Below, piece after piece: positions 41,911-50,178 of a DNA stretch of 64,000 bases. Position 1 is the first letter of the stretch. Each line of letters begins with the position of its first letter. A program made the translations under genes and the position numbers. The DNA comes from Eutrophocola sp964629325 (GTDB taxonomy: Bacteria > Pseudomonadota > Gammaproteobacteria > Pseudomonadales > Pseudohongiellaceae). Where the stretch lies: assembly GCA_964629325.1 (NCBI GenBank), contig CAZVSC010000009.1, forward strand, positions 1-64,000, in the 5' to 3' direction. The notes under the pieces are model-generated. The model was not told the DNA's origin. It saw nothing but the letters and a program-made list of their open reading frames with translations, and searched no databases.

Positions 41911-42944
41911 CAGTCACTTCCCCCTGAACATGTCACGGTCCCGTCGGCATTGATGCTGGACCTTGCGATACTGAACACGAGCATCCCGTCGATACCGTAG
42001 CGGGCCAGGGAAGCAGCATTGTCTCTTGCCTGCGCCACGTACAGATCATCAAAGCGCGCCTGGTCCTCAGCCGGAAAATCGATGAACGCGATGTTGCCAT
42101 TCCTGGCCTCCTCCAGGCCATCCGCCATGGCCTTGTCCACTTGTTCCGCCAGGGCGTTTTCCCAGACGGCAACGCCTTCTTCCAGTATCTGTCGGTGCGC
42201 TGCGGACAGGGAATTCCAGCGGGCGAGCGCCATGGCCCTGGCCGGGTAGGCGCCACGCGGAACCACCAGTTCGGTATAGTAATTCGCCACCTCCGCGAAA
42301 TGCAGCGACCGGAACGTATCGAGCGGCGCCACAACGCCGTCGAGCACGCCTTTTGCCAGGGCGGAATACACATCGCCCATCGGCATATTCACGGGATCGG
42401 CGCCCAGCGACTCCAGCACGCCCAGCAGTTCCGTCGGCGCACGCAGCCGCATGCCGCGCATGTCATCGAGGGAACGAACCGGTTTGTCTGTCGTCACCAG
42501 GCCCGGCAAGCTGCCGCCCTGGATCGCGAGGATTTTCAATCCGTCGACTTCCCTTGCAAACTGCTCGCTGCCCTGCTCCAGGCAACGGTACAGCGCCAGT
42601 TGCGCCGGCATGGTAGTGGTACCACTGTAGAATCCTGACTGCAGGCGTATCAGGTGCGTGCCGCCTTTCACATAAATGGGCGTGATCAAACCAATGTCAG
42701 CGACGCCGTGGCGCAACTCCTCCATGGAATGCTCGGAGGACAACAGTGCGCCTGCCCAGTTCGGATCGATTACCAGGGTGCCGCCGGAACGCGAGCTTAC
42801 AAAGTCCATCCAGACCTGGTCGGCGCGGCTGAACGGGTGTGTTGGCGCATAGGGCGTTGCATACACCAGGTGGACGGCATCACCCTGGGGCTGCCCTTCA
42901 CAGGCCGACAGCATTGCCAGGCACAAGACGAGCAAGATTCTCAT
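41910..42944 (-). CDS. TRAP transporter substrate-binding lipoprotein (DctP type)
   Basis: 344 aa. The lipobox LSAC (C15) means it is tethered in the envelope, unlike most free DctP proteins. TRAP-binding features are GLVTTDKPVRSLDDMRGMRLR (the arginine binding the carboxylate) and NMPMGDVYSALAKGVLDG. It captures an organic acid for the DctQ/DctM permease encoded at 47402-49176. Its gene is separated from the permease genes by three catabolic genes but stays inside the same overlapping chain (4-base overlap upstream, 1-base downstream). Confidence 0.92.
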   Translation of the reverse strand: MRILLVLCLAMLSACEGQPQGDAVHLVYATPYAPTHPFSRADQVWMDFVSSRSGGTLVIDPNWAGALLSSEHSMEELRHGVADIGLITPIYVKGGTHLIRLQSGFYSGTTTMPAQLALYRCLEQGSEQFAREVDGLKILAIQGGSLPGLVTTDKPVRSLDDMRGMRLRAPTELLGVLESLGADPVNMPMGDVYSALAKGVLDGVVAPLDTFRSLHFAEVANYYTELVVPRGAYPARAMALARWNSLSAAHRQILEEGVAVWENALAEQVDKAMADGLEEARNGNIAFIDFPAEDQARFDDLYVAQARDNAASLARYGIDGMLVFSIARSSINADGTVTCSGGSD

Positions 42945-44227
42945 ACCAATCCCGCCCCGCGCATGAAATTTTCCACGGTATCCACCATGACGTCATGATC
43001 CCAGCGGCGCGCATCCACCATGTCGGCATCCAGCCGCAGCACCGGAACACCGGCATCCTCCAGCGACCAGGCGGTGATTTTCGTGCCGGATTGCGACAAC
43101 CGGTTTTCCGGCGGCACCAGCATGACGGCGGCGTCGATACCGCAGCGTTGCGCCTCGCTGACCATCCAGTTGTTCATCCACGGCGGCAGGTGCAATACCT
43201 CGTTCATGGAGCAGATGCGGCTCGCCAGGGCTTCCAGCGGTTTGTCATGAAGTTCGCGAATGTACTGCGGCCCGGCAAAGGGCATGTACATGGACCAGAC
43301 AAATACGGCGCCCAGTTTTTCTTCCAGCGCCTGGTAAAACCCGGGGTCGTGCCAGACGCCTGCGCCGATCCACATCAGGCGCAGCCTTTCATTGGCGGCG
43401 ACTCCGATACCCTGCTCGACGCGGGCAGCCACTTCATCGCGAAATTTTTTCGCGTGGGCAACCGCCCAGTCCGATCCCCTGTGCCATTGCGGGATCATGG
43501 TATTGGGCATCTGGTCGGCGATCGATACCGGACACGGCCTGGCCTCGCCAACCAGGCGAGCTGCTTCCTCGATATAACTTTCCTGCTCATTGATTTTTTC
43601 CATAAGGCGCGTGAACGCATCCATGTCGAAACGTTTCCCGGTGCGTCCCTCGATGACCGCGATCAGCTCTTTTATCTCCGCCACCATCAATGCGATACGA
43701 TCCGGGTCGTAGACGTTTACCCAGTCGGTGCGGGCATGCTCGAACCAGAACGCATCCTTGTTCTCCCAGGCCGGCGCCTCCAGGGCGAAAAATTCGGTGT
43801 CCAGCGCCTGCGCCCACTGGCTGAACACCTGCTGGATGCAATCACAGGTCAGTCGCGCCACCAGTAACGCCGGCCTGGGAAGACCGCCCCAGGGCGCCGA
43901 GGCCGGATCATTGGCGAGTGTGCACGCCAGGCCCAGTGAGCAGTACTTGCAGCTGTTTTCAGGATAACCCCGTTCGAGCATGGCGTCGAAATAACGCGTG
44001 GAAAGCTGTTTCGCGGAAATATACGCGGACCACCACTGGTTGCTGACCAGCGGAATGTCCATGGCGTGGAATATCTCGTGCGGCGTATCGGCCTGTGCCA
44101 GCACGAAATGTTCGCCGTTTTCCACCACGCGTTGCTTGAGTTCGCGGCCATAGGCTTTCTGGAAGGCGGTCGCCTCGGATGTGCACGCCAGGTCCTTGCG
44201 ACTGCGTTGTCCTGAATGGCCGGTCAT
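42941..44227 (-). CDS. 2-hydroxyacyl-CoA dehydratase-family subunit (HgdB-like)
   Basis: 428 aa. Family of the iron-sulfur dehydratases and benzoyl-CoA-type reductases. Cysteine positions resemble the cluster ligands: KYCS (about residue 95) and LTCDC. The C-terminal GVPVLRLDADMVDARRWD matches the family's GVPxLxxDxDxxDPR strand. At the third usual cysteine (NRSC) this protein reads ENRLSQSG, so that ligand is missing. It presumably pairs with the subunit at 46347. No ATPase activator gene is in the window. Overlaps of 4 bases on both sides show tight coupling. Confidence 0.8.
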   Translation of the reverse strand: MTGHSGQRSRKDLACTSEATAFQKAYGRELKQRVVENGEHFVLAQADTPHEIFHAMDIPLVSNQWWSAYISAKQLSTRYFDAMLERGYPENSCKYCSLGLACTLANDPASAPWGGLPRPALLVARLTCDCIQQVFSQWAQALDTEFFALEAPAWENKDAFWFEHARTDWVNVYDPDRIALMVAEIKELIAVIEGRTGKRFDMDAFTRLMEKINEQESYIEEAARLVGEARPCPVSIADQMPNTMIPQWHRGSDWAVAHAKKFRDEVAARVEQGIGVAANERLRLMWIGAGVWHDPGFYQALEEKLGAVFVWSMYMPFAGPQYIRELHDKPLEALASRICSMNEVLHLPPWMNNWMVSEAQRCGIDAAVMLVPPENRLSQSGTKITAWSLEDAGVPVLRLDADMVDARRWDHDVMVDTVENFMRGAGLV

Positions 44228-46350
44228 TGCAATACTCCCGCTTCGGCCAGTTGCTCATAGCGTTCCTGGCTGAGCCCGACCAGTTCCTGGATGATTTCCG
44301 CATTATGTTCGCCGATTGACGGCGCCCTGAAGGGCGCCAGGCGTGTGCCGGAAAAATCGATGGGTGTTCGAACATGCCCGAACGTGCCCAGCACGGGGTG
44401 CGGCAAATCCATCAAAGCGCCCCGGGCAGCCAGTACCGCGTCCCGATCGATGACATCCTCGATGTCCTGTACCACACCGGCGACGATGCCTGCTTTCTGC
44501 AGCAGCCCCATCAGTTCGTAATCTGTATGCTTTGAAGTCCAGTCGGAAAGCTCCTCGCCACCGGCAAGGTCATGAATACGCTGCCACTGTGCCTCGTCAC
44601 GCGCACTGATGGCGATCCACCGGTCTTCACCACGCGCAGGCCACAGACCCTGCCGGTACCACGCCGGATCATCGTTGCCCTGCCGTGCCGGCTTCTCGCC
44701 ATGTTGGGCACGGACTATCGCATCATGCATTTGCTGCACGCAGATTTCATACATAGAGGCATCAATGTGCGCACCCTGCCCCGTGCTTTCCCGCCGGGCG
44801 AGTGCCGCGGTAATTCCCGCAACCTTCACAAAGGGTACGATGACATCACCGTAGGGCACGGAACCTGGAATCACCGGATCGCGATCAGGCCAGCCGGTGA
44901 GGTAAGTGCGGCCAGAAAGTGCACCGCCTGTTCCATCTACACCCCATTCCGGCGCCAGGGGCCCGGTCTGGCCGTACACACTGCCCGAGGCCATGACGAT
45001 GCAGGGATTGCGTTTGACCATGCTGGCGTAATCCAGGCCCAGTTTCGCCATGGTGCCCGGTGAAAAATTCTCGACGACCACGTCCGCCCATTCGATCAGC
45101 GGTCCCAGCACGTCCATGGCACCCGGCTTTTTCATGTCAATGGACAAGCTGCGCTTGGATGTATTGAGATGGGCGAACCAGGGTTTGTCATCGAAACTTT
45201 TTGCGGATGAAGCGGATACCTGGACATCGAGGCGGGACAGGCAGGGCCGGTGGCGGCTTTCCACCTTGATCACATCGGCACCCAGGTCCCCCAGTGTCTT
45301 GGTGGTAATGGAGCCCACCAGCGCCCAGGAAAAATCCAGAACGCGAACGCCGGACAGCGGACCGGGTCGTTTACCCTGCTGCACTTTTCTCAGCGGACCG
45401 CTTTCACCGGAAGTGATGCGGGCGAAATGGCCCGGAACGCGATGCCCGCCATCCTGTCGCCAGAAATCCCGCGCGAGCAGATGCGGATCTGCCAGAACAT
45501 CGCCCGGCTCCGCAATCACGCAGGCATTGATGCCGCGCCGGCGCCCTTCCCCGGCAATCTCGGCTCGGGTTCGTGTCAGGAAAAACGCCGCCATTGCCGC
45601 TTCCCATTGCTGCCGGGTTTGCGCCGGCAGTGTCGACCGGTTGTACGTCAGCCAGTCCACGTCGCGCATGGGATTGTCTATTCCCGCTTCATCCATCCAC
45701 CCGGACAGGCCCTGGTTGGCCGGGGCACCGAAGCGTCCGGTCATCAGCGAATGGAAACACCAGCCGTCCCTGAGACGCCAGATGCAGCGCACTGCTACCT
45801 TGTTGTAACTGAGTTTTCCGCCTGACCGGGTGAGTTTGCGCTGGTCGAATTGCCAGGCGAGGATGCTGCTGACATTGCGATTGAAAGCGACTTCCTGGAC
45901 GGAGACGTCCACATGTTGTCCCAGGCCCGTGCGAACGGCATCGAACCAGGCCGCCATGGCGCCGGCTGCAGCGACCATGTGGGCATGGAAGGTACAGGCG
46001 TCCAGGGCTTCCTTGACCGGCGCACGGTCAGGGTCTCCCGTCAATCGCAATGTGCCGCTCATGGCGGATGCCACCAGTTCATTGCCCTGCAATCCCGTTG
46101 CGTGACTGCCATAGGGCGATATCGACACGTGTACCAGTGAGGGATTCGCCGCAGTAATGGCCTGTCGCGTCCAGTTCCGGGCATCCAGTTCATGCTGACC
46201 GACGGTGTCCACCAGGAAGTTATGTTCCTGCAGCGATCCGGGCGTATCCGGCGCAGGTTGTATGCTGGCGCCGAGTGAAGCGAGAAAGCGTGCAAGCGGG
46301 ATATCCCGGTTTCCGATAACCGCCACTTTTTTGCCCGTCAGCAAACTCAT
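44224..46350 (-). CDS. Two-domain class III CoA-transferase (tandem CaiB/BaiF fusion)
   Basis: 708 aa, nearly twice the family length. The first half (about 1-315) is a divergent copy, lacking the usual N-terminal DFS motif (MSLLTGKKVAVIGN). The second half, from GVRVLDFSWALVGSITTKTLG (about 333), is a canonical domain with ASGSVYGQTGPL and DASMYE. The canonical half probably carries the active aspartate. The first half may be structural, since these enzymes form interlocked dimers and a fused pair could mimic a heterodimer. It lies between the two dehydratase-like genes, overlapping each by 4 bases. Confidence 0.88.
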   Translation of the reverse strand: MSLLTGKKVAVIGNRDIPLARFLASLGASIQPAPDTPGSLQEHNFLVDTVGQHELDARNWTRQAITAANPSLVHVSISPYGSHATGLQGNELVASAMSGTLRLTGDPDRAPVKEALDACTFHAHMVAAAGAMAAWFDAVRTGLGQHVDVSVQEVAFNRNVSSILAWQFDQRKLTRSGGKLSYNKVAVRCIWRLRDGWCFHSLMTGRFGAPANQGLSGWMDEAGIDNPMRDVDWLTYNRSTLPAQTRQQWEAAMAAFFLTRTRAEIAGEGRRRGINACVIAEPGDVLADPHLLARDFWRQDGGHRVPGHFARITSGESGPLRKVQQGKRPGPLSGVRVLDFSWALVGSITTKTLGDLGADVIKVESRHRPCLSRLDVQVSASSAKSFDDKPWFAHLNTSKRSLSIDMKKPGAMDVLGPLIEWADVVVENFSPGTMAKLGLDYASMVKRNPCIVMASGSVYGQTGPLAPEWGVDGTGGALSGRTYLTGWPDRDPVIPGSVPYGDVIVPFVKVAGITAALARRESTGQGAHIDASMYEICVQQMHDAIVRAQHGEKPARQGNDDPAWYRQGLWPARGEDRWIAISARDEAQWQRIHDLAGGEELSDWTSKHTDYELMGLLQKAGIVAGVVQDIEDVIDRDAVLAARGALMDLPHPVLGTFGHVRTPIDFSGTRLAPFRAPSIGEHNAEIIQELVGLSQERYEQLAEAGVLQ

Positions 46351-47405
46351 CGGGACAGCCCCTCCAGGAAAGCGGTGATTTCCTGCGTGACACCGTCGCT
46401 CCCGTCCCAGCGCCTGCCGGTCAGTATCAGGAACGGTAAACCTTGCTCCTCAAACACTTCGCGTTGGCGAATGACATGCCAGGCCAGGGCCTCGTCACTA
46501 TTTGTCAGCCACAGCACCACCGCATCCGACTGGGTTCTCTGCATTTCTGCACGCAAGCGCGAACCACTGTCGCCGAAAGCGCGCGGCCCAAAGGGGCAGG
46601 AATTGTAATGTCGCGCCAGGTCATACAGGGGATCGGTAACGTCGAGCTCAACCGGGGGGCCGAATCGGGACAGGTTCAACTGGTGGACTTCCCCGACGAC
46701 ATTCCAGCCCGCCGCTTCGATGGCGAGATGCAGTGATTCGTCCGGCGGGACGGAACCTGCCAACAACAACCGGGGCATGGGCGCTGCCCGTGGGAGTTCA
46801 GCATTGACGATCTCCGCATGGTTGTCGCGGAACAAGCTGGCGCGCGCCATTTTTGCATACAGCCTTCCCGGGCCAACCCTTGCCAGGTCGAGCATGCCAT
46901 ACAGGCTGCGCCTGGCATTGGCTATGTCTACCGCCTCCTCCAGCCCGGCGTCGGGTATATCCAGGGTCTGCATCAGTTTATGAATCGCCAACCGGCAGTG
47001 AGCAAGGCTCGTGTCCCGAAAGATTTTCGCCACGTCGTACAGCACGGGCCGGGGCCCGCCAATAATGTTACGGCGCTGCAATTCACAGACGTAATAGTAA
47101 AGCCGCTGGCTGGCATCATCACCACGGGTGAACACGACATGGCCGAAATGATCGAATGCCCCGTCTATCCAGTCTTCCAGGATGGAGTTGGCCCAACCCG
47201 GAAAAGCGCTTTCCAGCCAGCGGTCCGCTTGCGGCGTTGGCCGTCCTTTTTGCCACGGGAGATGGCTGAAACAACGCCCGGGGGTGATGAGTATTTCGAG
47301 GGGAATATCAAACCCGACATAGCCAACGGGATCTGTTGCCCCGTGCGTTGCTGCCAACGGATCGGCCAGGATATTGTCCAGCATGATTTCGAGGGGTTGC
47401 GTCAT
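46347..47405 (-). CDS. Second 2-hydroxyacyl-CoA dehydratase-family subunit (ligand-poor)
   Basis: 352 aa. It resembles the partner subunit of 2-hydroxyacyl-CoA dehydratases: YVCELQRRNIIGGPRPVLYDV, LLLAGSVPPDESLHLAIEAAG and the end GLPFLILTG match the family layout. The place of the usual cluster cysteine (xNTCDxxRRLYD) reads RGDDASQRLYYY, and a later one (CDPHEW-type) reads NSDEAL, so the cluster ligands appear lost. It may be a structural or substrate-binding subunit. ATG 47405 overlaps the permease stop as ATGA, fitting the rest of the operon; ATG 47414 is less likely. Confidence 0.7.
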   Translation of the reverse strand: MTQPLEIMLDNILADPLAATHGATDPVGYVGFDIPLEILITPGRCFSHLPWQKGRPTPQADRWLESAFPGWANSILEDWIDGAFDHFGHVVFTRGDDASQRLYYYVCELQRRNIIGGPRPVLYDVAKIFRDTSLAHCRLAIHKLMQTLDIPDAGLEEAVDIANARRSLYGMLDLARVGPGRLYAKMARASLFRDNHAEIVNAELPRAAPMPRLLLAGSVPPDESLHLAIEAAGWNVVGEVHQLNLSRFGPPVELDVTDPLYDLARHYNSCPFGPRAFGDSGSRLRAEMQRTQSDAVVLWLTNSDEALAWHVIRQREVFEEQGLPFLILTGRRWDGSDGVTQEITAFLEGLSR

Positions 47406-48706
47406 GCCAGCCACCCGGGCAAGGCCAGCACCATGGCGGGAAACAGGATGATTAACAGCAAGTGCACGAAATCAGCGCCCAGGAACGGCAGTACGCCGCG
47501 GAAAATCCTGCCAAGTGTCACTTCCGGAACCACACCCTGTATGACGTAGAGATTCATGCCCATGGGCGGATGTATGAAACCGATCTCGATGGCACGCACC
47601 AGGAAAATCCCGAACCAGATGGGAGACAGGCCAAGACCGGTAACCACGGGTAACAGAATAGGCGTCGCCAACAGCATCAACGCCAGGCCGTCCAGCACGG
47701 AACCCAACACTAACAGGAAGAAGGCGATCAACATGACCGTGGCGACCTGCCCCCAACCGGTACTGGTGATCAGGTCGCCCACCATGTCCGTCAGGCCCGT
47801 GATACTGATGAATACCGAAAATACCAACGTGCCGATGACCACCGTGTAGATCATGCCGCTGGTTTTCAGGGTTTCTTCCATCGCCTGGTACAACACCTGC
47901 CAGGACAGGCGGCGCCGCAGGAAGCAGATCAGCAAGGCGCCGGCGGCGCCGATGGATGCGGCTTCAGAAGGTGTGAAAAAGCCCAGGACAATGCCGCCGA
48001 TGACCGTGACGATCAGCATGAGTATGTCTGCGACTTTCAGTAGTGCCGCGCGTCGCTCCGGCCATGACGCCTTGGCGGTTTGCGGCGCCAGTTGCGGCCG
48101 CCAGCGCACCAGCAGCGAGATGACCAGGAAATACAAGAGCATCTGCGTCAGGCCAGGAATGATGGCGGCGGAAAACAGGGTGCCGATGGATTGCTCCGCG
48201 ATGATGCCGAACACAATCAAGGTACCTGAAGGCGGAATCATCTGGCCCAGCGTGCCACCGGCGGCAACCACGCCGGTCGCCAGGGAATCGGCGTATCCAT
48301 GCCGGCGCATTTCCGGTACGGCGACCAGTCCGATGGTTGCCGCGGTCGCCAGGCTGGAACCGTTGATGGCACCGAAACCGGCACATCCGGCCACGGACGC
48401 CTTGGCCAACCCGCCACGGCGGTGACCGATGCAACGTGCCGCGGCGTCGAAGAGGTCACGGCTTGCATTCGAGGAGAAGCACAAATGCGCCATCAGCAGG
48501 AACAATGGCAACGTGCCGAGTTCATAACGGGTCAGTGTTTCTATCACGACCACGCCCGACTTGATGAGTGCGGGTTCCAGGCCAATCAACAGGGCGATTC
48601 CGCCGATACCCACCAACCCCAAAGCGCAGCCTATCGGCATCCCGGTCAGCAGCAGGGCGAAAAGCACAAGCACGCCGAAAAGCCCGGTAGCGGGAGTCGC
48701 CATCAT
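47402..48706 (-). CDS. dctM: TRAP transporter large permease subunit (DctM)
   Basis: 434 aa, about 12 membrane segments. It uses the sodium or proton gradient to import the acid held by DctP. The typical N-terminal LLTGMPIGCALGLVG and GSSLATAATIG, plus IPPSGTLIVFGIIAEQSIGTLF and FIHPPMGMNLYVIQGV, are family signatures. Its overlaps with the DctQ gene and the dehydratase-like gene are 4 bases each. Its place at the head of a degradation operon indicates that uptake and breakdown are co-regulated. Confidence 0.95.
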   Translation of the reverse strand: MMATPATGLFGVLVLFALLLTGMPIGCALGLVGIGGIALLIGLEPALIKSGVVVIETLTRYELGTLPLFLLMAHLCFSSNASRDLFDAAARCIGHRRGGLAKASVAGCAGFGAINGSSLATAATIGLVAVPEMRRHGYADSLATGVVAAGGTLGQMIPPSGTLIVFGIIAEQSIGTLFSAAIIPGLTQMLLYFLVISLLVRWRPQLAPQTAKASWPERRAALLKVADILMLIVTVIGGIVLGFFTPSEAASIGAAGALLICFLRRRLSWQVLYQAMEETLKTSGMIYTVVIGTLVFSVFISITGLTDMVGDLITSTGWGQVATVMLIAFFLLVLGSVLDGLALMLLATPILLPVVTGLGLSPIWFGIFLVRAIEIGFIHPPMGMNLYVIQGVVPEVTLGRIFRGVLPFLGADFVHLLLIILFPAMVLALPGWLA

Positions 48707-49176
48707 GATTTATCGCCCCGCCAGGCCTGCCAAAGGAACACACTGCTGGTCGCCGCCAGCACAACGCAAATCACAATGCGCAATGGCCGGTACGGAATCC
48801 GCCAGAGCTCGCTTTCTTCAAAGCTGCTCCAGAAATCGGCCAGCAACCACATCGAACCTGCCAGCAAGCCGAGATAAAAGAGGACGCCACAACAGGCGTT
48901 GAAGCGACTCACCACGGCAACACCACGTGTTCCAAGCCGGTTGTAGATGATCAGGACCCTGGCGTGTCGCTTATGCAGCGTGGCGACAAGTATGGCGAGC
49001 ACACCGGACACACCGACGACCACCTGGACCAGTTCGATGGACCCGAGCAAGGGCACACGGGTCATGCGTCCCAGAACGGCAACCACGTCGATAGCCGTCG
49101 CCGCCAGCAAGGCAAAGCCGCCGATGACGACCAGCGCCCGGTAAAACCGGGATTGTTCCGGTACCTGTCCGCTCAT
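48703..49176 (-). CDS. dctQ: TRAP transporter small permease subunit (DctQ)
   Basis: 157 aa, four predicted membrane segments (about 10-33, 44-66, 88-110, 128-150). FEESELWRIPYRPLRIVICV near the C-terminus is typical of DctQ (E-S-x-E-L-W-x-x-P-x-W region). It supports DctM in TRAP transport. ATG 49176 overlaps the stop of a small upstream frame (49173) as ATGA and the DctM gene start by 4 bases. Confidence 0.92.
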   Translation of the reverse strand: MSGQVPEQSRFYRALVVIGGFALLAATAIDVVAVLGRMTRVPLLGSIELVQVVVGVSGVLAILVATLHKRHARVLIIYNRLGTRGVAVVSRFNACCGVLFYLGLLAGSMWLLADFWSSFEESELWRIPYRPLRIVICVVLAATSSVFLWQAWRGDKS

Positions 49177-49352
49177 GCCAACCGCACCATGTCTTCGCAG
49201 TTTCGCAAATGCAATTTGGCCAGGCCTGCCAGTGCCGGCACGCTACCGTCCAGCCGGTAATCGGTGCCCGGCACGTCGAGTACAATGTCTCCCGTGCAGA
49301 CGATGGAGACACTGTCATGAGATTGCTTATCGGGCGATAATTGACGGATCAT
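49173..49352 (-). CDS. Small ORF at head of TRAP operon; possible CapA-like N-terminal remnant
   Basis: 59 codons, ATG 49352 to TGA 49173. The stop overlaps the DctQ start as ATGA, continuing the overlap pattern of the operon, which favours real translation. The product contains SVSIVCTGDIVLDVPGTDY, similar to the start of CapA-type metallophosphatase-fold proteins (TGDxxLD), but ends where such proteins would continue. It may be a truncated gene kept as a leader frame for coupling. The ribosome site is weak. The CapA link is a tentative motif comparison. Confidence 0.45.
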   Translation of the reverse strand: MIRQLSPDKQSHDSVSIVCTGDIVLDVPGTDYRLDGSVPALAGLAKLHLRNCEDMVRLA

Positions 49353-49361
49353 AGGTTCAAC

Positions 49362-49370
49362 TGATAATCA
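49362..49370. promoter_or_regulatory. Candidate GntR-family operator
   Basis: TGAT-A-ATCA is a perfect 9-bp palindrome in the 75-base space between the divergent TRAP operon and the FCD regulator gene. FCD-type regulators often bind short palindromes with a one- to three-base centre (TGGTnnnACCA in FadR). It lies only 10 bases before the small ORF, where a repressor would block transcription. Confidence 0.35.
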
Positions 49371-49427
49371 CAAGGCTGTCTGTCCGCACACCGGAAAGTC
49401 ACCGGGCCACGCAGGACAGTAATCACA

Positions 49428-50102
49428 ATGACTGCTAAATCCACCGCCAGCAAACGCAACATCGTCACGACGCCGAATGTGGTCGACATCCTGCGGCAGA
49501 AAATCCGCCACGGCCATCTCGTTCCCGGCCAGCGACTGGTGGAGGCCGATATCGTCAAGGAAACCGGGGCCAGTCGGGGCAAGGTCCGCGAAGCGCTCAA
49601 GCGTATGGAAACCGAAGGCCTGGTCACCATCGAGGAATTCCGGGGAGCTTCGGTGCGCCAGTTATCCATGGACGAGGTCAACCAGATCTACAAAGCCAGA
49701 ATGGCGCTGGAAGGCATGCTGGCCGCCGAATTTGCCGCCGCAAAAAAGCCGGCACTGAAACGCAAGCTGGAAAAGCTCCAGGAAGACATGAATGCCCTGG
49801 AAAAAACCGGTAATCACCGACGCTTTGCCAGGCTCAATGACGACTGGCACTCGCTTATCATCAAAGGCTCGGGCAATGTTTATGCCGCCCACTTCCTGAC
49901 CCAGTTGTCCGTGCCGGTCTATCGCCTCCTGTTTGCCAGTTTCTACAATGCCCAACGCATCGATCGCGCCAATGCCGATCACAAGATCATTACCGCCGCG
50001 ATCATAGCCGGGGATGCCGATGGCGCCGAAAAAGCCATGCGCAAACATATCCGGGACGGCCTGGATTCCCTGATCGAGATGAACGAGAAAATGCAGTTGT
50101 GA
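49428..50102 (+). CDS. GntR-family regulator with FCD ligand-binding domain
   Basis: 224 aa. N-terminal winged helix (about 18-80): LRQKIRHGHLVPGQRLVE, TGASRGKVREALKRMETEGLV. The C-terminal FCD domain (about 88-215) shows the metal/ligand positions ARLNDDWHSLI and DHKIITAAIIAGDADGAEKAMRKHI. Such proteins sense the acid or CoA ester of a neighbouring catabolic operon and usually repress it. Its divergent orientation beside the TRAP/CoA-transferase operon makes that operon its probable target. No strong ribosome site, but the start gives the normal length. Confidence 0.92.
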   Translation: MTAKSTASKRNIVTTPNVVDILRQKIRHGHLVPGQRLVEADIVKETGASRGKVREALKRMETEGLVTIEEFRGASVRQLSMDEVNQIYKARMALEGMLAAEFAAAKKPALKRKLEKLQEDMNALEKTGNHRRFARLNDDWHSLIIKGSGNVYAAHFLTQLSVPVYRLLFASFYNAQRIDRANADHKIITAAIIAGDADGAEKAMRKHIRDGLDSLIEMNEKMQL

Positions 50103-50178
50103 TGGCTCCAGGCCATGGCAGCAAATTCCCTCAGCGCCTTTCATCATAAATACCGGTCCCTTAATCCAGCATCAGCCA

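Noticed and set aside
48971..49318. 115-codon minus-strand frame over the dctQ start
   Set aside because: Conflicts with the dctQ gene; the alternative 59-codon frame ending in ATGA at 49173 fits the operon better.
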